In this document: positions 5,841 to 7,561 of the stretch, piece after piece
Layout: each line of letters starts with the position of its first letter
How positions within the stretch are numbered: the stretch's first letter is position 1
NCBI GenBank assembly: GCA_007116765.1
Contig: SKHV01000502.1
Coordinates: forward strand, 1-7,561
Origin: Prolixibacteraceae bacterium
GTDB taxonomy: Bacteria; Bacteroidota; Bacteroidia; Bacteroidales; Prolixibacteraceae
Length of the DNA: 7,561 nt
Direction: 5' to 3'
The notes under the pieces: model-generated
The model's database searches: none
What the model was told of the DNA's origin: nothing
Seen by the model: only the letters and a program-made list of their open reading frames with translations
Translations under genes and position numbers: made by a program

Positions 5841-6191
5841 TCAAATCCCGGTTCCGGTTTCTTTTATAACCCTTTCACGTATTGATTCAGCAACAAAGTT
5901 ATTTAATGAGGTTTTATATTTCATTGCAAGCATAGCTGCTTTTTGATGAAGCGATGGAGATAGCCGAACATTAAAACTCCCTTTAAACGGCTTCTCCGGC
6001 TTAATGCCATCATTTTTACAATCGTCCAAGTATGTTTTGATTGCCGCTATAAAGTCATCTTCAAGTTCTTTTCCTGTATTTCCTTCGTATGAAATCAACC
6101 CTTTTATTCCTAGCACCTTGCCATACAACAAATCGTCTTCTTTGCTGAATTCGATAGTTCCTGTATAACCTTTGTATTCTAAGTTCTTCAT
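5841..6191 (-). CDS. hicB: HicB-family antitoxin
   Basis: 116 residues. The N-terminal half has the HicB signature YKGYTGTIEFSKEDDLLYGK (6-25) then VLGIKGLISYEGNT (26-39). The middle has PEKPFKGSFNVRLSP (65-79), and the C-terminal part (about 74-106, FNVRLSPSLHQKAAML...SLNNFVAESI) is an Arc/MetJ-type ribbon-helix-helix DNA-binding domain. This is the HicB class with an added DNA-binding domain, which neutralises HicA and represses the operon. The ATG at 6191 overlaps the TGA of the restored hicA frame (ATGA). It is preceded by AAGGAGG (6208-6202) with 10 bases to the ATG, a real Shine-Dalgarno site and unusual in this window. It should therefore be made even when hicA translation stops early. 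The frame is intact. Confidence 0.93.
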   Translation of the reverse strand: MKNLEYKGYTGTIEFSKEDDLLYGKVLGIKGLISYEGNTGKELEDDFIAAIKTYLDDCKNDGIKPEKPFKGSFNVRLSPSLHQKAAMLAMKYKTSLNNFVAESIRERVIKETGTGI

Positions 6192-6429
6192 AATCCTAAT
6201 GCCTCCTTAATCTGTTTTAACTGATAATGTTTCATAATTCCGGATGGATGCGGTTTGTGCAACATTATCGGAACATTTTCTTTATTCCAAAATTTACCCT
6301 GGATCCAGAAGTTTTTCCTTTCTTCACCTCTGCAAAATCAAAGTACCCCAAGAGTTTAACTACTTCATCATAATGAAAATCAGAGGGCATAGTTAAAAAT
6401 CTAATGACAAGTTTTTCTTTCTTAGACAT
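6188..6429 (-). pseudogene. hicA: HicA-family mRNA interferase toxin, interrupted by a -1 frameshift
   Basis: From the ATG at 6429 the zero frame gives MSKKEKLVIRF...KKGKTSGSRVNF and then 7 unrelated codons to TAA at 6267-6265 (54 residues). Stepping back one base at 6292 restores WNKENVPIMLHKPHPSGIMK and the tail ...KQIKEALGL, ending at TGA 6190-6188: about 80 residues, the usual HicA size. The SGSRVxF strand and the LHKPHP histidine segment are family hallmarks. HicA folds as a double-stranded-RNA-binding-like domain and cleaves mRNA. The junction is GTA-AAT-TTT-GGA, containing the classical slippery heptamer A AAT TTT (6295-6289). One missing T in a five-T run explains it most simply; programmed -1 shifting or a read error are alternatives. 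It lies directly before hicB with a 4-base overlap. Confidence 0.9.
6202..6208 (-). promoter_or_regulatory. Strong Shine-Dalgarno site for hicB
   Basis: AAGGAGG on the minus strand, 10 bases before the hicB ATG and inside the last codons of hicA (K-E-A). No other gene in the window shows such a site, so independent loading of ribosomes on the antitoxin is likely. Confidence 0.6.
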
Positions 6430-6432
6430 AGG

Positions 6433-6463
6433 CAAAAGTAACTATATTTAGTCGCAAATACAA
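6433..6463 (-). promoter_or_regulatory. Probable hicAB promoter
   Basis: On the minus strand TTG (6463-6461), 20 bases, then TACTTTTG (6440-6433). This fits the Bacteroidota TTG-N19-21-TAnnTTTG pattern well. Transcription should begin within a few bases of the hicA ATG at 6429, implying a nearly leaderless toxin mRNA. ACTA-N4-TAGT (6441-6452) lies between the two boxes and could be a HicB ribbon-helix-helix operator, although its 4-bp arms are short. Confidence 0.5.
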
Positions 6464-6561
6464 TAATGCTTAGCTTAACTATGTTAATTTTTCACTTTTC
6501 CCGTAGAGGTACGAAACTTTCCCTCCTACCTGTTACGCATACTAAACGAGGGGTAGCGAGA

Positions 6562-6651
6562 CATGAACGAAACGCAGAATTCATTGAAAAATTATACCCC
6601 TCAACCATGAGCAGGGTCACTTCATTAATCAATAAAATAATTTCGGCTTAA
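6562..6651 (+). pseudogene. Headless mazF remnant (C-terminal 29 codons)
   Basis: The peptide HERNAEFIEKLYPSTMSRVT continues SLINKIISA to a stop, matching the last 29 residues of the intact MazF at 5608-5697 with 6 substitutions. The N-terminal three quarters, including all catalytic residues, are absent. The in-frame codons upstream (from an ATG at 6466) are unrelated to MazF and are probably not translated. Of the 11 coding differences 4 are synonymous, so selection on the peptide cannot be claimed. The stop and ~20 following bases are also shared with the first copy. Confidence 0.9.
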
Positions 6652-6671
6652 AAACGAACCGCCGACAATCC
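6562..6671 (+). repeat. Direct repeat copy 2: mazF 3' end plus flank
   Basis: Partner of 5608-5717, offset by exactly 954 bases, gap-free. Its last ~11 bases form one arm of the clpB terminator stem (6661-6669), a segment that in copy 1 differs at one stem position (GCCCACAAT against GCCGACAAT). Bases 6466-6561 before it hold no gene. They contain CCCTC/GAGGG arms (6521-6525, 6548-6552) and CCTCCTACC, also seen after copy 1. Confidence 0.9.
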
Positions 6672-6690
6672 ATATTTGAATATTGACGGC
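6650..6690 (-). terminator. Probable clpB terminator
   Basis: On the minus strand GCCGTCAAT (6690-6682), a 12-base loop, then ATTGTCGGC (6669-6661): a 9-bp stem with one T/T mismatch. GGTTCG and TTTTT (6654-6650) follow. The T-run is 6 bases from the stem, so strength is moderate. It ends 16 bases after the clpB stop. Confidence 0.55.
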
Positions 6691-6706
6691 ACTACAAATC
6701 AGTGCA

Positions 6707-7561
6707 TTAATTTGTAAACACCAGCTCTTCATTTTCAACGTCAATCCTTACCGGCTTGTCTTTATCGACATTGCCGGCCAGTATTTTCTTCGATAAATCG
6801 TTCAGTACGTATTGTTGCAACACGCGTTTTACCGGCCGTGCACCGTATTGCGGGTCGTATCCTACCGAGGCCACCCATTCCACGGCCCGGTCGCTGGCTT
6901 CGAGTTGAATGCCCTGATGCGACAAACGCTTTGCTATCAGGTTCAACTGCAAACGTACAATGTCGGTAATTTCATTTCGTCCCAAGGGCAGGAACATGAT
7001 GGTATCGTCGATACGGTTCAGGAACTCGGGCCTGATGGTTTTTTTCAGCACTTCGAAAAGCTGCATGCGGGCCTGCTCGTATTTCTCATAACGGTTGCTG
7101 TCGTTAATGCCCTCGAATGTTTGCTGAATAAGCTGCGAACCGATGTTCGATGTCATGATGATGATGGTATTGGTGAAATTCACCATACGGCCTTTATTAT
7201 CGGTCAAACGCCCGTCGTCGAGCACTTGCAGCAGCACGTTGAACACATCGGGGTGTGCTTTTTCAATTTCGTCGAACAGTATTACCGAATAGGGTTTGCG
7301 ACGTACGGCCTCGGTGAGCTGCCCACCTTCGTCGTAACCCACGTAGCCCGGGGGCGAACCAATAAGGCGGGTTACCGAGAATTTTTCCTGGTATTCGCTC
7401 ATATCGATGCGGGTCATCATGTTTTCATCGTCGAACAGGTATTCGGCCAGGGCTTTGGCCAGTTCGGTTTTACCCACACCGGTTGTCCCCATAAATATGA
7501 ACGACCCTATGGGGCGTTTTTCGTCCTGTATTCCGGCACGGCTTCGGCGCACCGAATCGGC
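6707..7561 (-). CDS. clpB: ATP-dependent disaggregase ClpB, C-terminal third (5' end outside window)
   Basis: 284 residues are visible, beginning mid-protein at ADSVRRSRAGIQDEKRPIGS. The gene enters from the right edge, and the GTG at 7552 is an internal Val codon, not a start. The second AAA+ module is complete: Walker A GTTGVGKTE (Pro of the usual GPTG replaced by Thr, common in relatives), the pore loop GSPPGYVGYDEGG, Walker B VILFDEIEKAH, sensor 1 TSNIGS, the arginine-finger region IRPEFLNRID, and sensor 2 YGARPVKRVLQQ. ClpB threads aggregated proteins through its hexamer with help from DnaK. Absence of an IGF/L ClpP-binding loop separates it from ClpA/ClpC. It is convergent with the TA region and unrelated to it in base composition (more GC-rich). 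Confidence 0.98.
   Translation of the reverse strand, partial: ADSVRRSRAGIQDEKRPIGSFIFMGTTGVGKTELAKALAEYLFDDENMMTRIDMSEYQEKFSVTRLIGSPPGYVGYDEGGQLTEAVRRKPYSVILFDEIEKAHPDVFNVLLQVLDDGRLTDNKGRMVNFTNTIIIMTSNIGSQLIQQTFEGINDSNRYEKYEQARMQLFEVLKKTIRPEFLNRIDDTIMFLPLGRNEITDIVRLQLNLIAKRLSHQGIQLEASDRAVEWVASVGYDPQYGARPVKRVLQQYVLNDLSKKILAGNVDKDKPVRIDVENEELVFTN

Noticed and set aside
5805..5860. tRNA-Leu-like words (GGATGGCGGAAT and GGGCTCAAATCCC) between mazF and hicB, suggesting a tRNA relic or attachment site
   Set aside because: No complementary acceptor stem, no anticodon arm, and the T-arm stem has a mismatch. Part of the stretch also encodes the hicB C terminus. Too short and imperfect to call.
6466..6561. 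Novel N-terminal domain fused to the mazF tail at 6466-6651
   Set aside because: The residues show no domain, the segment contains palindrome-like repeat arms, and no promoter or ribosome site precedes it. An accidental open frame is more likely.

Overview
The window looks like a chromosomal segment of a Bacteroidota bacterium. The organism call is an inference. It rests on a gmk-nadD pair, near-absence of Shine-Dalgarno sites, promoter-like TAnnTTTG boxes (the Bacteroidota -7 element), and the style of the encoded proteins, for example a twin-arginine Gfo/Idh/MocA oxidoreductase and a ClpB with the GTTGVGKT P-loop. A marine or gut Marinilabiliales-type genome would fit, but genus cannot be read from the sequence.

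Layout. Positions 1-804 (+) hold the 3' end of gmk (guanylate kinase) followed by nadD (NAD synthesis). A terminator hairpin overlaps the nadD stop and has its better T-run on the minus strand. Positions 825-1335 contain no recognisable gene. They do hold a minus-strand stem ending in nine T, preceded by a promoter-like box and followed by a 54-codon ORF, so a small RNA or a small attenuated gene is possible. Positions 1336-4457 (-) are a tight three-gene unit read in the order Gfo/Idh/MocA-like protein, NrnA (DHH-family nano-RNase/pAp phosphatase), Nudix hydrolase, with gaps of 3 and 5 bases. The oxidoreductase-like protein has lost two of the three canonical catalytic residues of its superfamily. 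Positions 4574-5017 (-) encode a universal stress protein, divergent from a toxin-antitoxin locus.

The region 5040-6690 is the accessory part. mazE-mazF (+, overlapping by 7 bases) is followed by a convergent hicA-hicB pair (-). The hicB antitoxin is intact with an unusually good ribosome site. The hicA toxin frame is broken by a -1 shift located exactly on a canonical slippery heptamer (A AAT TTT). The pair is bracketed by a ~110-bp direct repeat: the 3' end of mazF plus its downstream flank recurs 954 bases later (15 mismatches, no gaps) as a headless mazF remnant. The window ends in clpB (-), which enters from the right edge and ends at 6707 with its own terminator.

The main points to follow up are the shifted hicA (decay, sequencing error or programmed frameshifting), the mazF relic flanking hicBA, the catalytically altered Gfo-like protein, and the structured stretch at 794-1256.
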